Shown here piece after piece: positions 1 through 4,965 of a DNA stretch of 6,209 bases. Both the position numbers and the translations under genes were made by a program. Below the pieces are notes generated by a model. The model ran no database searches. It saw only the letters and a program-made list of their open reading frames with translations, and was not told the DNA's origin. The stretch spans positions 1-6,209 of the forward strand of contig JAFMJK010000136.1 of the NCBI GenBank assembly GCA_017853515.1, read 5' to 3'. This DNA is from Chthoniobacterales bacterium (GTDB lineage: Bacteria > Verrucomicrobiota > Verrucomicrobiia > Chthoniobacterales > JACTMZ01). Numbering within the stretch: position 1 is the first letter of the stretch; each line of letters begins with the position of its first letter.

Positions 1-17
1 ACCCTACCGGATTTTTT

Positions 18-44
18 GGTAGGGACGGCTGGCCCCAGCCGTCC
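18..44 (+). repeat. REP-like unit, A type
   Basis: The foot GGTAGGG (18-24) runs into a perfect hairpin at 23-44, with arms GGACGGCTGG and CCAGCCGTCC and a CC loop. The GTAG within the foot matches the tetranucleotide typical of REPs recognised by RAYT transposases. A T6 tract precedes the unit. Confidence 0.85.
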
Positions 45-76
45 GCAAGCGTCCGAACGATGGGAATAAATGCTGC

Positions 77-103
77 GGTCCGCCAGGGCCGGCGGACCCT
101 ACC
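77..103 (-). repeat. REP-like unit, B type variant
   Basis: Hairpin 77-98 has arms GGTCCGCC and GGCGGACC with loop AGGGCC. It is followed by CCCTACC, which is GGTAGGG on the minus strand. Compared with the other B units, the eighth stem pair is C-G instead of T-A, changed on both sides. Confidence 0.8.
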
Positions 104-133
104 GTGGAAATTCATTTCAGCTGAGACGGTTGT

Positions 134-161
134 GTTCCGCTGGGCCAGCGCGAACCTCACC
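134..161 (-). repeat. Degenerate REP-like unit, B type
   Basis: The stem is GTTC-CGCTG against CAGCG-C-GAAC with one bulged C. The foot has decayed from CCCTACC to CCTCACC. The second stem pair is T-A where other units have G-C, again changed on both arms. It appears to be an older copy. Confidence 0.6.
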
Positions 162-174
162 GGTAAATTTTTTT

Positions 175-201
175 GGTAGGGACGGCTGGCCTCAGCCGTC
201 C
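175..201 (+). repeat. REP-like unit flanking the RAYT remnant, left
   Basis: The foot GGTAGGG at 175-181 is followed by hairpin 180-201, with arms GGACGGCTG and CAGCCGTCC. It ends about 21 bases before the likely ancestral start of the transposase remnant and faces it. Together with the inverted unit at 691-717 it brackets the gene, as REPs commonly do around RAYT genes. Confidence 0.85.
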
Positions 202-222
202 GCTCCATGAAAATCTGTCAGC

Positions 223-681
223 GTGCGCTACCCGATCCGCCAACGTCTGCCGCATGACACTCCGCTTGGTATCGCGCCTGAATAGGCAGCGTTCTTCATT
301 ACCATTTGCGCGGCTGCGCGCGGCTCCGACGCGTTGTTGTGCGACGATCGCGCTGCGGCGTTGCTCGAGTCTGCAAGACACCGTCATGAGAACGGCAGAT
401 GGTGGTGCCGTGTGTTCCTGGTCATGCCGGATCATGTGCATGGATTGATCCGATTTCCGTCGGCAGAATATCCGGTGAAACGCGAAATCTCCGATTTCAA
501 AAAATTCACCGCACGAACGCTCGGTATCCGCTGGCAGAGAGATTTCTTCGATCATCGCTTGCGGCGCGAAGAGTCGGAGCGCGAGAAGGCGGATTACATT
601 CTGTGCAATCCGGAGCGGGCGGGGTTGGTCGATGACTGGCGAAAGTGGCCGCATTGTTTCATTCCGCCGGATGGGTTTTGA
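223..681 (+). pseudogene. REP-associated tyrosine transposase (RAYT, Y1/HUH family), interrupted by one stop codon
   Basis: RAYTs are single-strand-specific Y1 transposases thought to cut and move REP hairpins. Read in one frame from a GTG at 223, the sequence encodes an N-terminus RQRLPHDTPLGIAPE, then TAG at 283-285, then AAFFITIC and an uninterrupted frame to TGA at 679-681. The HUH motif is MPDHVHGLI, with its histidine codons at 433-435 and 439-441. The probable catalytic tyrosine is in ADYILCNPERAGLV (codon 595-597), followed by the family-typical WRKWP. With the stop read through, the product would be 152 residues, within the usual range. The match continues smoothly on both sides of the TAG, so a single substitution (for example GAG or AAG to TAG) is the simplest explanation. 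A TTG at 334 could restart translation, but this would lose the first beta strand (FFITIC), so an active product is unlikely. The 223 start is a guess: no clear ribosome binding site is visible. Inverted REP-like units flank the gene closely. Sequencing error at 283 is the main alternative. Confidence 0.87.
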
Positions 682-690
682 AAGGCGCAC

Positions 691-717
691 GGGCGGCTAG
701 GGCCAGCCGCCCCTACC
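691..717 (-). repeat. REP-like unit flanking the RAYT remnant, right
   Basis: Hairpin 691-712 has arms GGGCGGCT and AGCCGCCC with loop AGGGCC, followed by CCCTACC at 711-717. It begins 10 bases after the transposase stop and is inverted relative to the left flanking unit. The third stem pair is G-C, where A-type units have A-T and B-type units have T-A. Confidence 0.82.
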
Positions 718-732
718 GGAGGAGAGTTTTTC

Positions 733-747
733 GGTAGGGACGGCGGG
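733..747 (+). repeat. Truncated REP-like unit
   Basis: Only the foot GGTAGGG and the start of the first arm (ACGGCGGG) remain. The second arm is missing and the sequence passes directly into the linker seen after other units. Confidence 0.6.
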
Positions 748-770
748 ACGCTATCGCGCGAGTTTTTTTC

Positions 771-797
771 GGTAGGGACGGCTGGCCCCAGCCGTCC
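771..797 (+). repeat. REP-like unit, A type
   Basis: The foot GGTAGGG is followed by a perfect hairpin at 776-797 (arms GGACGGCTGG and CCAGCCGTCC), identical to the unit at 18-44. A TTTTTTTC tract precedes it. It forms the left half of the composite 771-845. Confidence 0.85.
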
Positions 798-819
798 GCA
801 CGCTGGGAATAAATGCAGC

Positions 820-845
820 GGTCCGCTGAGCCAGCGGACCCTACC
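820..845 (-). repeat. REP-like unit, B type
   Basis: Hairpin 820-840 has arms GGTCCGCTG and CAGCGGACC with loop AGC. It is followed by CCCTACC at 839-845, the foot on the minus strand. Confidence 0.85.
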
Positions 846-860
846 GGGGGAATTTTGTCT

Positions 861-887
861 GGTAGGGACGGCTGGCTCTAGCCGTCT
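861..887 (+). repeat. REP-like unit, A type, just beyond the kinase gene stop
   Basis: The foot GGTAGGG at 861-867 is followed by hairpin 866-887, with arms GGACGGCT and AGCCGTCT (one G-T pair at the base). In the direction of kinase transcription this is the first structure after the TAA. It lacks a following U tract, so it is not a standard intrinsic terminator, but a 3'-end mRNA-stabilising role is possible. Confidence 0.8.
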
Positions 888-894
888 GCATCCG

Positions 895-3552
895 TTACGC
901 CTTCTTCTTCAGCGCGGGGAAGACGAGGCGGAGTTCGGCGCCGCCGAGTTGCGAGGTGCCGGCTTCGAGTGTGGCGCCGTGGTTTTCGGCCACGGATTGG
1001 ACGATGAAGAGGCCCAGGCCCGTGCCCTCCGGTTTGGTCGTGTTGAGGGGAATCTTGGCCAGGGTTTCGCGCGGGAGCCCGGGGCCGCTGTCGGCCACGG
1101 AGAGCACGATTGATTTTCCTTCGGGCGCGAGGGTCATGACGATTTCCGGCGGCCGGCTGGTGTTGCCCGAGCCGATGGCCTCGATCGCGTTGCGCAGGAG
1201 ATTGGAAACGGCAAGGAGGATTTGTCCCTCGTCACCGCGAATTTTCACCGCGCGGCCCGCGCCTTCGACATGCAGCGCGATCTTGGCCTCGCGCAGATCG
1301 TCTTTGGCGTAGAGTTCCGCGCTGCGCACGACGTTGCTCAGGTCGACTTCCTGCGGATTGGTCTGCACGGAGCGCAGCAGGGACATCATCCTGCCTATCG
1401 TGTCGACGGTGCGTTCGGCGTTGGAGATGATGGACGAGATAAAAGCGCGCACTTGGGCTGGTTCGCTCGAGTCGCCCTTGATGCGTTCGAGCGCCATTTG
1501 GCTGTCGAGCAGGATGGCGCTGAGCGGCTGGTTGATTTCATGCGCCACCGCGGCCGCGCTGAGACTGGTCTTCAATTTCTTCTCGAGCTCGCGCCGGTGC
1601 TCCTCGGCCAGTTGCCGGTCGCGTTCGGCCGCTTCTTTTTCCGCGGTGATGTCGAAGTTGACCCCGATTTCGCGGGGTTCGCCGCCCTGCGGATCCGGAA
1701 TGAAGGTGCACATGGCGCGCAAATGACGCACCTCGCCGTCGGGGCGGACGATGCGGTATTCGTATCCGTTGACTTGGCCCGCCTGAGCTTCGTCCGGGCG
1801 TATGCGTCGCACCCGGTCCACGTCGTCCGGGTGGATGAAGGGCTCCCAGCGTCCGTCGAAATCCTCGCGGCGCACGCCGTAGATGCGCAGCATCTCGTCG
1901 TCCCATTCCTCGATGCCCGTGGCATTGTTCCTCGACCAAAATCCGATGCCGGCGGCGGAGGCGGCCAACTGCATGCGTTTGCCGCTTTCGTTGGCGGCCT
2001 CCCTGGCCAGTTTGCGTTCCGTGATGTCCTGCATGATGCCGCTGGCGCTGACAGGCCGGCCCGCCTTGTCCCGCACGACGATTCCGTGCTCGCGGATATA
2101 GCGCACCTCGCCGGACGGACGCACGATGCGGTAGTCCATCTCGAACGTGGTGTCGCTCTCGAGCATGCGGCGGGTTTCGCGCATGACCTCTTCGTAGTCG
2201 TCCGGATGGACGAATTTCTCCCAGTGTCCGTCGAAGTCCCCGTGGCGGATGCCGTGGATGCGCGCCATTTCCTCGTCCCAGCGGTCGAGACGGGTGGAGA
2301 TGTCGATGTCCCAAAAGCCGAGGCGCGCGGCGGAAGCGGCGAGCTTCATGCTGCGCTCGGATTTGGCGCCGGCCAGTTCGGCTTCCTTGCGCGCGGTGAT
2401 GTCGGTGAGCACGCCTTCCCACACGGTGGAACCGTCGGGCAGGGGGCGGGGATTGGATGCCGCGTGAAACCAGCGCGTTTTGCCGGCAATGAGGGCACGG
2501 AATTCCTCGCTGAAGGGAAGCTTGTGCTCGAAGGTCTCGATGTTTTTGCGCAGGAATTCGTCGTATTCCTCGGGATGCACGCAGGCGAAAACATTGAGCG
2601 GATCCCGATCCGCCGCTTCCCGCGTGAGTCCGAGGAGTTCGAGAAAGCGGCTGCTCATGAACGAAAAACGGGCGAAGCCGCCGCCGGGCGGCTGAAGCAG
2701 GGTGTAGGTGCCGACCGGCATGTTCTCCGTCGCTTCGTAGGCCGACTTCTCGAGGGACCGCCGGGCTTCTTCCAACTCGCGCGACACGCGTCTCCGTTCG
2801 GTGATGTCGATGTCGGCGCCGGTGATGCCGATGACCTTGCCTTTTGCGTCGCGCATGATGATGCCGCATTCCTGGATGTGGCGGACTTCGCCGTCAGGCC
2901 GGACGATGCGGAATTCACTTTCGTAGGAGCCTCCTGCCCGCAGCGCGTCGCGCCGCCGGTTTTCCGCCGCTTCGCGATCTTCCGGATGCACATAGTTTTT
3001 CCGCGCCGGGTCGGCAACGTCGCTGCCGTAAATGGCGCGGAGGCTTTCGTCCCATTCCTCGCGGTTTTCCGCCACGCGGAAGTGCCAGAAGCCGAGTTGC
3101 GCGGTGCGGGCCGCGAGATTGATACGCGCGTGCGACTCGGTGAGAGCCGCGTCGACCGCGATTCTTTCTTCCAGCAGCGCTTGCAGTCTCTGCCTCTGCA
3201 GGCTGAGCGCCGCGCAGAGACCTCCCGCGACCGCAACGGTGAACGACCGCACAACCGTCCTCCAGAATGTCATTCCGGTGAAAAGGTCCGGGGGCAAAGG
3301 GCCCGGCTGCCGCACAAAAGATCCCCGCCAATAGGTGAGGAGAAGAAAAGTCAGCAGCACGTAGAGAGGCGTCCAGAGAAGGATGTCACGCGCTTTCAGG
3401 CGCAACGTCAGGGAGGCCAGAACAATGACGGACACGAGGGGCGCGAGAGTGACATCCCCGAACAGGGTGTGGGCAAGCCGGTCAATGGCCAGCACCGCGA
3501 CAAGTCCTGCCGCGGCATACCAGTGGCTGGCATCCCGGTGCGGAGTGGACAT
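895..3552 (-). CDS. Membrane-anchored four-PAS sensor histidine kinase (FixL-like, HPK4-like)
   Basis: This is a sensor kinase of 885 residues if it starts at ATG 3552. It should autophosphorylate on histidine and pass the phosphate to a response regulator, probably the one encoded just upstream. About four membrane segments lie near residues 10-29, 34-52, 56-74 and 99-121, with little periplasmic loop, so sensing is probably intramembrane or cytoplasmic. Four PAS/PAC domains follow at about 145-257, 274-389, 402-514 and 528-639, several ending in DIT-E/A-x-K/R motifs. A coiled coil (about 640-664) leads to the HisKA domain with AHEINQPLSAI, phospho-accepting H671. The HATPase domain (about 769-881) has N-box NLLRNAIEAI, G1 DSGPG and G2 GTGLGLF, so all catalytic motifs look intact. 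ATG 3594 and GTG 3630 are alternative in-frame starts. I chose 3552 because the first membrane segment begins soon after it, but no start has a convincing ribosome binding site. The ligand is unknown. PAS domains 1, 3 and 4 are close paralogues. Confidence 0.94.
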   Translation of the reverse strand: MSTPHRDASHWYAAAGLVAVLAIDRLAHTLFGDVTLAPLVSVIVLASLTLRLKARDILLWTPLYVLLTFLLLTYWRGSFVRQPGPLPPDLFTGMTFWRTVVRSFTVAVAGGLCAALSLQRQRLQALLEERIAVDAALTESHARINLAARTAQLGFWHFRVAENREEWDESLRAIYGSDVADPARKNYVHPEDREAAENRRRDALRAGGSYESEFRIVRPDGEVRHIQECGIIMRDAKGKVIGITGADIDITERRRVSRELEEARRSLEKSAYEATENMPVGTYTLLQPPGGGFARFSFMSSRFLELLGLTREAADRDPLNVFACVHPEEYDEFLRKNIETFEHKLPFSEEFRALIAGKTRWFHAASNPRPLPDGSTVWEGVLTDITARKEAELAGAKSERSMKLAASAARLGFWDIDISTRLDRWDEEMARIHGIRHGDFDGHWEKFVHPDDYEEVMRETRRMLESDTTFEMDYRIVRPSGEVRYIREHGIVVRDKAGRPVSASGIMQDITERKLAREAANESGKRMQLAASAAGIGFWSRNNATGIEEWDDEMLRIYGVRREDFDGRWEPFIHPDDVDRVRRIRPDEAQAGQVNGYEYRIVRPDGEVRHLRAMCTFIPDPQGGEPREIGVNFDITAEKEAAERDRQLAEEHRRELEKKLKTSLSAAAVAHEINQPLSAILLDSQMALERIKGDSSEPAQVRAFISSIISNAERTVDTIGRMMSLLRSVQTNPQEVDLSNVVRSAELYAKDDLREAKIALHVEGAGRAVKIRGDEGQILLAVSNLLRNAIEAIGSGNTSRPPEIVMTLAPEGKSIVLSVADSGPGLPRETLAKIPLNTTKPEGTGLGLFIVQSVAENHGATLEAGTSQLGGAELRLVFPALKKKA

Positions 3553-3752
3553 TTTCACGGCGACTCTATGCCACAGCTTGGAGTGTGGCGCCATCCCCGA
3601 CGCGCCGGGGCAAAGGAAATGACGGGCCACAGCCGGGTCTGCGAACCGTCACGCAGCGCAGATGGCCGGAGGCAATCAGCGGGGCGACCCGTTCGGTTGA
3701 TCATCCGACGATCCGTCTCGAGAGGCTCTGCGTTACGCCCTGGATTCGCAGC
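3553..3752. other. Gene-free sequence upstream of the kinase gene
   Basis: This stretch separates the kinase start from the second REP-like cluster. The part next to the kinase could belong to its coding region if translation begins at ATG 3594 or GTG 3630. The rest is GC-rich without repeats. I see no gene on either strand and no convincing -10/-35 pair for the kinase. Either a weak promoter lies here or the kinase is transcribed from the regulator promoter through the REP cluster. Confidence 0.5.
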
Positions 3753-3805
3753 TTTTTGGGCCGGCCGTCCCCTGCCGCCCGAACGCCATGACAATGAATG
3801 CAGAC

Positions 3806-3831
3806 GGTCCGCTGGGCCAGCGGACCCTACC
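3806..3831 (-). repeat. REP-like unit, B type, tandem copy 1
   Basis: Hairpin 3806-3826 has arms GGTCCGCTG and CAGCGGACC with loop GGC. It is followed by CCCTACC. It belongs to the 39-bp stretch repeated exactly at 3922-3960. Confidence 0.85.
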
Positions 3832-3882
3832 AAGGGAATCGTTCGGTGGGGCCATTTGGACGCTGCCGCGCGAATTTTTTTT

Positions 3883-3911
3883 GGTAGGGACGGTCGCCGC
3901 GGCGACCGTCC
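3883..3911 (+). repeat. REP-like unit with a perfect 24-bp palindrome
   Basis: The foot GGTAGGG is followed by a perfect palindrome at 3888-3911, with half-sites GGACGGTCGCCG and CGGCGACCGTCC and no loop bases. The base of the stem matches A-type units, but the upper stem TCGCCG differs from the usual CTGG. The duplex symmetry remains complete, so both arms changed together. Confidence 0.85.
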
Positions 3912-3934
3912 GCGCGCTGGGAATGAATGCAGAC

Positions 3935-3960
3935 GGTCCGCTGGGCCAGCGGACCCTACC
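3935..3960 (-). repeat. REP-like unit, B type, tandem copy 2
   Basis: Hairpin 3935-3955 is followed by CCCTACC at 3954-3960. It is identical to the unit at 3806-3831. With the palindromic unit at 3883 it forms a composite spaced by CGCGCGCTGGGAATGAATGC. Confidence 0.85.
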
Positions 3961-4011
3961 GGACATATTTTTCGCAGGGCCATTTGGACGCTTCCGCGCG
4001 AGTTTTCGTTT

Positions 4012-4038
4012 GGTAGGGATGGCTGGCCCGAGCCGTCC
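4012..4038 (+). repeat. REP-like unit, A type, just beyond the regulator stop
   Basis: The foot GGTAGGG is followed by hairpin 4017-4038, with arms GGATGGCT and AGCCGTCC (one T-G wobble pair). It ends 17 bases past the regulator's stop codon in the sense of that gene, mirroring the unit placed after the kinase gene. Confidence 0.8.
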
Positions 4039-4055
4039 GCGCGCTGAAAGTCACA

Positions 4056-4652
4056 TCACACCGCGTCCGCGCGGTGATGGAGCGAGGCGAGGCGGACGAG
4101 TTCGGCGCCGCGCGTGTTCAATTTCGCCGCGATGCGCTTGCGGTGCAGTGCCACCGTGGCGGTGGCGATGCCGAGGCTCTGCGCGATTTGTTTGTTGGCG
4201 TGGCCGAGGCCGAGTTCGCGGAAAACTTCCCGTTCGCGCGCGCTGAGCAAGGAGTCGGGGTCGGCGGGGGAGGCCGCGCCGGATCTCGCGGCGAGGAGTT
4301 GCAGCACTTCGCGCTGGAGCACGGAGTAGGCCTTGGTTTTTTCGATCACCGCATGGATGTGGGTGCGCAGTCCGCGCGGGAGAACGAAGGTCGCGGCTTG
4401 GCCGGAAAGAATGATGGAGCGCGACTCGGGATTTTTCCGGGCCAATTTGCGTGCCACGTCCACGCCGTCGCCGTCGGGTAGGGCGAGATCGAGCACGAGC
4501 AGATCGGGTTTGTGCTCGTCGCAGGCGCTCAGGCCGTCGGCTTGGTTGTGCGCGATGCCCACCACCTCCAAGCCGTGGATCCCGCGGAGCATGCCCGCCA
4601 GCATGTGGGCGAACATCACCTCGTCTTCGACAATCAGGCAGCGGCAGGGCAT
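4056..4652 (-). CDS. NarL/FixJ-type response regulator
   Basis: This is a cytoplasmic two-component response regulator of 198 residues that should bind DNA when phosphorylated. The receiver domain spans about residues 1-120. It carries the acidic pair E9-D10, phospho-acceptor D55 in LVLDLALPDGDG, S83 at the end of beta 4, and the conserved lysine K105. A LuxR-type helix-turn-helix follows at about 135-190, beginning LSAREREVF and containing NKQIAQSLGIATATVALHRKRI. I chose ATG 4652 because it sits directly before the first receiver strand (CRCLIVEDE) and gives the normal family length. The frame is open further upstream, but that extension does not resemble a protein domain. The ribosome binding site is weak (CCGGAAAA). 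The gene lies on the same strand as the kinase, upstream of it, with a REP-like cluster between them, and is divergent from the surface-protein gene. The kinase is its likely partner, which is an inference from adjacency and family pairing. Confidence 0.94.
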   Translation of the reverse strand: MPCRCLIVEDEVMFAHMLAGMLRGIHGLEVVGIAHNQADGLSACDEHKPDLLVLDLALPDGDGVDVARKLARKNPESRSIILSGQAATFVLPRGLRTHIHAVIEKTKAYSVLQREVLQLLAARSGAASPADPDSLLSAREREVFRELGLGHANKQIAQSLGIATATVALHRKRIAAKLNTRGAELVRLASLHHRADAV

Positions 4653-4730
4653 TTTTCCGGGCGGGCGAGGCGAGGAAACTAGCTTTGGCGTGAAGCGGAA
4701 GCAATGGCGGGGCGCACAGAGGTCGCAGCG

Positions 4731-4753
4731 ATATGAGAAGCGTATCTCAATAT
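4731..4753. promoter_or_regulatory. Imperfect inverted repeat, possible operator at the regulator promoter
   Basis: ATATGAGA (4731-4738) and TCTCAATAT (4745-4753) form an inverted repeat around AGCGTA, imperfect by one inserted A. It overlaps a minus-strand -10-like box, so a bound protein could block or adjust regulator transcription. Dimeric LuxR-type regulators often bind such symmetric sites. No binding protein can be named from sequence alone. Confidence 0.35.
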
Positions 4754-4754
4754 A
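4749..4754 (-). promoter_or_regulatory. Candidate -10 box for the response regulator gene
   Basis: On the minus strand this reads TATATT, a good -10 match in otherwise GC-rich DNA, about 100 bases before the regulator start. No strong -35 lies at the right distance (the best is GTTCGC at 16 bases), so the promoter may need an activator or may not be real. Confidence 0.3.
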
Positions 4755-4831
4755 GTCGGGGTGATTTACAGCGAACCGGCGCGACGGTTTCAGTTCTGTC
4801 TCATTTGCGCCCACGCGAGAAAAGTGCGAAA

Positions 4832-4849
4832 ATACCCCCTTCTGGGTAT
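4832..4849. promoter_or_regulatory. Inverted repeat ATACCC-N6-GGGTAT, possible operator
   Basis: The arms ATACCC (4832-4837) and GGGTAT (4844-4849) are perfectly complementary around CCTTCT. The site abuts the candidate -35 box of the surface-protein gene, a typical place for an activator. The adjacent response regulator is the obvious candidate ligand, but this is inference. Confidence 0.4.
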
Positions 4850-4877
4850 GGAAAATTAGCAAAAGTTAATCTAGTAT
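4849..4877 (+). promoter_or_regulatory. Candidate sigma-70-like promoter of the surface-protein gene
   Basis: A -35-like TGGAAA (4849-4854) and a -10-like TAGTAT (4872-4877) are 17 bases apart. An overlapping alternative -10 is TATAAC (4875-4880). The poor -35 and the adjoining inverted repeat suggest activator-dependent transcription. A 5' leader of roughly 80 bases would result. Confidence 0.35.
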
Positions 4878-4965
4878 AACCGGTCCGCTTTCCTTAAGCC
4901 GGCTGACAAGGGCGCAATCCCGCGTCTGCATCGGTCGACTCAAGGGAAGGGGGCGCGACTTCATC

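Larger units (their letters stand above)
1..203. repeat. REP-like cluster left of the transposase remnant
   Basis: This gene-free stretch is made of REP-like hairpin units. Positions 1-8 hold the tail of a unit cut by the window edge (reads as GGTAGGGT on the minus strand). Complete or nearly complete units lie at 18-44 (+), 77-103 (-), 134-161 (-, degenerate) and 175-201 (+). Units in opposite orientation alternate, so the GGTAGGG feet form secondary inverted repeats, for example 2-8 with 18-24 around a T-rich loop. A spacer reading GGGAATAAATGC (62-73) recurs in the other clusters. The layout resembles the BIMEs of enterobacteria and pseudomonads, where REPs alternate in orientation. I see no protein-coding signal here. 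Confidence 0.85.
682..894. repeat. REP-like cluster between the RAYT remnant and the kinase gene
   Basis: This gene-free stretch holds units at 691-717 (-), 733-747 (+, foot and first arm only), 771-797 (+), 820-845 (-) and 861-887 (+). The pair 771-845 is a compact composite: an A hairpin, the spacer CGCTGGGAATAAATGCAGC, then a B hairpin ending in CCCTACC. The partial unit at 733 is followed by GGACGCTATCGCGCGAG and a T7 tract, a linker that recurs in diverged form at 3858-3882 and near 3986-4011. The last unit lies 8 bases beyond the stop codon of the kinase gene, which arrives from the right on the minus strand. I see no coding signal. Confidence 0.85.
3753..4040. repeat. Second REP-like cluster with a tandem duplication of about 129 bp
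   Basis: This fills the gap between the regulator stop (4056) and the kinase. It starts with a degenerate A unit at 3753-3771 (TTTTTGGG, then CCGGCCGTCC), followed by units at 3806-3831 (-), 3883-3911 (+), 3935-3960 (-) and 4012-4038 (+). A 39-bp stretch at 3793-3831 recurs exactly at 3922-3960, offset 129. The following linker, GGGCCATTTGGACGCT then CCGCGCGA then a T-rich tract and GGTAGGGA, recurs with small changes at offset about 128. The block is therefore a tandem duplication that has partly diverged. No protein is supported: the open frames here only reflect the repeat and high GC content. Confidence 0.85.
4653..4965. promoter_or_regulatory. Divergent intergenic region between regulator and surface-protein genes
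   Basis: This 313-base gap separates two divergently transcribed genes. It is clearly more AT-rich in its middle than the flanking genes, as expected for promoters. It contains promoter-like boxes for both directions and two inverted repeats, listed separately. I see no small gene, riboswitch or tRNA, and no REP-like unit. Confidence 0.7.

Noticed and set aside
173..448. A 91-codon plus-strand frame covering the N-terminal half of the transposase
   Set aside because: It is in a different frame from the RAYT motifs. The family-like N-terminus (RQRLPHDTPL, FFITIC) is in the frame interrupted by TAG, so a frameshift explanation is not needed.
157..690. A 177-codon minus-strand open frame over the transposase remnant
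   Set aside because: It lies antisense to a frame with clear RAYT motifs and begins and ends in the flanking REP units. No domain is visible.
861..887. The REP hairpins as Rho-independent terminators for the kinase and regulator genes
   Set aside because: In the direction of transcription the stems are followed by CCCTACC and A-rich or mixed sequence rather than a U tract. The T tracts lie on the other side or several bases away.
1..889. A CRISPR array, suggested by regularly recurring short repeats
   Set aside because: The repeats alternate in orientation, vary in sequence and spacing, share their spacers (GGGAATAAATGC), and no cas gene is present.
1222..4047. A 941-codon plus-strand open frame opposite the kinase gene, continuing through the REP cluster
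   Set aside because: It is a shadow of the GC-rich kinase codons on the other strand. It has no recognisable domain, has repetitive composition, and runs through palindromic repeats. The minus-strand frame has complete kinase motifs.
4653..4862. An N-terminal extension of the response regulator to 268 residues
   Set aside because: The extension has no domain-like sequence, covers the promoter-like region and inverted repeats, and would put 70 extra residues before a receiver that normally starts the protein.
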